From: Lewinellaceae bacterium | GTDB taxonomy: Bacteria > Bacteroidota > Bacteroidia > Chitinophagales > Saprospiraceae | NCBI GenBank assembly: GCA_020636445.1 | Contig: JACJXV010000039.1 | Span: 1 to 35,824, forward strand | DNA length: 35,824 bases | Direction of reading: 5' to 3' | Notes under the pieces: model-generated | Databases searched by the model: none | Seen by the model: only the letters and a program-made list of their open reading frames with translations | What the model was told of the DNA's origin: nothing | Made by a program: the position numbers and the translations under genes | Part shown: positions 34,636-35,824 of the stretch, in pieces | Layout of the letters: each line of letters begins with the position of its first letter | Numbering within the stretch: the stretch's first letter is position 1

Positions 34636-35814
34636 ATGAAAAAATTGACACTAAAACCGAAGAAAGAAGACGCTATCCGCCGTTTTCACCCTTGGATATT
34701 TTCCGGAGCCATTGCCCGTACGGAAGCGGGAATCACCGAAGGTGAGTGGGTTGAAGTTTGTAGTGCCCAGGGAGAAACGTTGGGTTTTGGCCATTACCAG
34801 CAGGGGAGTATATGTGTGCGACTGCTCACTTTTGGGCCGGAACCCGTTCCTGCTGCATTTTGGCAGGAAAAAATAGCCCAGGCTTATACCATGCGCCAAG
34901 CCTTAGGGTTGGTCGGCAATGACCAAACATCATGTTACCGCCTGGTCCACGGGGAAGGCGACGGGTTACCCGGACTTATTATTGATATTTATGACCGCAC
35001 GGCTGTAGTCCAGTGCCATTCCATCGGCATGCATGCCGACCGGGCAGAAATCACTGCTGCTCTGCGGAACATTTACGCGGATCAGCTTATTTCTGTTTAC
35101 GACAAAAGTGTAGAAACATTGCCTTCGCAATATGCCGGCACTTGCAAAAATGAGTATTTGTGGGGAACCCCAGCCGAGGCCCTGGCTCGGGAAAATGGTC
35201 ACTCTTTTTATATTGACTGGGAAGGAGGGCAAAAAACGGGGTTTTTCCTTGACCAACGGGAGAACCGGCGCTTGCTGGGAAGCTATGCTGCTGGAAAATC
35301 GGTATTGAATGCCTACTGTTACTCAGGCGGATTTTCCATTTATGCACTTGCTGCCGGAGCTACCCATGTTGACTCCGTTGATGCCTCAGCGCGGGCTATC
35401 GAATTGGTAGATCGCAATGTTGCAGCTAATCCGGTGGATGCAAGCCGCCATCAGGCTCATACTGCCGACGTCTTGTCCTTTTTGCGGCAGCAACCCGAGT
35501 TGTACGACATCATCATTGTTGACCCGCCGGCCTTTGCCAAAAGTCGGGAAAAACGACATAATGCAGTACAAGGATATAAGCGTCTCAATGCCCAGGCATT
35601 AAAGCAGGTTAAACCTGGCGGTTTACTATTTACCTTCTCCTGCTCTCAGGTAGTAGATAAGCCGCTATTTTACAATACGATCGTAGCGGCAGCAATAGAA
35701 GCAGGTCGTCAGGTACGTGTCCTGCACCAGCTTAGTCAGGGACCTGATCATCCGGTAAGTTTGTTCCATCCAGAAGGAGATTATTTAAAAGGACTAGTTC
35801 TCTATGTAGCTTAA
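34636..35814 (+). CDS. Class I SAM-dependent rRNA methyltransferase (RlmI-like)
   Basis: The frame opens at GTG 34630, but ATG 34636 gives the expected N-terminus MKKLTLKPKKEDAIRRFHPW (392 residues). The N-terminal PUA domain (about 1-80) with FHPWIFSGAI is followed by an RNA-binding linker and a Rossmann-fold methyltransferase (about 170-392). Motifs are GFFLDQRENRRLLG, VLNAYCYSGGFSIYALAAGA (SAM site), the acidic HVDSVDAS, and DPPAFAKS. These match RlmI, the 23S rRNA m5C1962 methyltransferase; related members modify other positions, so the target site is not certain. Neighbours give no further clue. It is the last gene in the window. Confidence 0.9.
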   Translation: MKKLTLKPKKEDAIRRFHPWIFSGAIARTEAGITEGEWVEVCSAQGETLGFGHYQQGSICVRLLTFGPEPVPAAFWQEKIAQAYTMRQALGLVGNDQTSCYRLVHGEGDGLPGLIIDIYDRTAVVQCHSIGMHADRAEITAALRNIYADQLISVYDKSVETLPSQYAGTCKNEYLWGTPAEALARENGHSFYIDWEGGQKTGFFLDQRENRRLLGSYAAGKSVLNAYCYSGGFSIYALAAGATHVDSVDASARAIELVDRNVAANPVDASRHQAHTADVLSFLRQQPELYDIIIVDPPAFAKSREKRHNAVQGYKRLNAQALKQVKPGGLLFTFSCSQVVDKPLFYNTIVAAAIEAGRQVRVLHQLSQGPDHPVSLFHPEGDYLKGLVLYVA

Positions 35815-35824
35815 ACAGTTGGAC

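Overview
The window looks like the chromosome of a gliding or filament-forming member of the Bacteroidota, most likely of the Saprospiria (Lewinella/Haliscomenobacter type). The evidence is a SprB-repeat adhesin beside a PorP/SprF-family gene, three proteins with type IX secretion (T9SS) C-terminal sorting domains, Bacteroidota-style TAnnTTTG promoter boxes, a GH92 mannosidase, a DUF4159 protein, and tRNA genes without an encoded CCA. The species assignment is an inference.

Layout. 1-197 is the tail of a PspC-domain membrane protein. 528-4278 holds hypF (hydrogenase maturation, without other hyp genes in view), convergent with an rsmE-DUF4159 pair. 4463-6587 is a plus-strand housekeeping run: rseP, hscB and two tRNA-Leu genes (CAA and CAG). 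6737-16060 is a minus-strand run: folD, a DinB-like gene, prmA, a 1.5-kb-residue secreted protein of unknown function and a GH2 beta-galactosidase. 16292-22889 is a cell-surface adhesin gene (1835 residues) followed 25 bp later by a PorP/SprF-type gene. 23159-24682 is a membrane-attached patatin-like phospholipase. 25097-30817 is a minus-strand run: GH18 with CUB and T9SS domains, HpcH/HpaI aldolase, a lipoprotein and GH92. Then come a small unknown gene (31085-31420), a large secreted GH13 amylase-type enzyme (31439-34273, minus) and an RlmI-like rRNA methyltransferase (34636-35814).

How the genes work together. The adhesin and PorP-type protein probably form a surface-display pair that uses T9SS. 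The exported glycoside hydrolases (GH2, GH92, GH18, GH13) fit scavenging of polysaccharides and glycoproteins, but no SusC/SusD pair is present, so this is not a classical polysaccharide utilisation locus. The remainder is housekeeping: envelope-stress and membrane proteolysis (RseP), Fe-S assembly (HscB), ribosome modification (RsmE, PrmA, RlmI-like) and folate metabolism (FolD).

No clear new defence, mobile or RNA system was found. The least explained pieces are the mosaic, inverted-repeat-bounded intergenic block at 24690-25079, the heptanucleotide tandem repeats near 348, 6645 and 6714, a hairpin that contains both stop codons of two convergent genes at 2829-2849, a perfect 15-bp hairpin at 22959-22991, and the unknown 1512-residue secreted protein.
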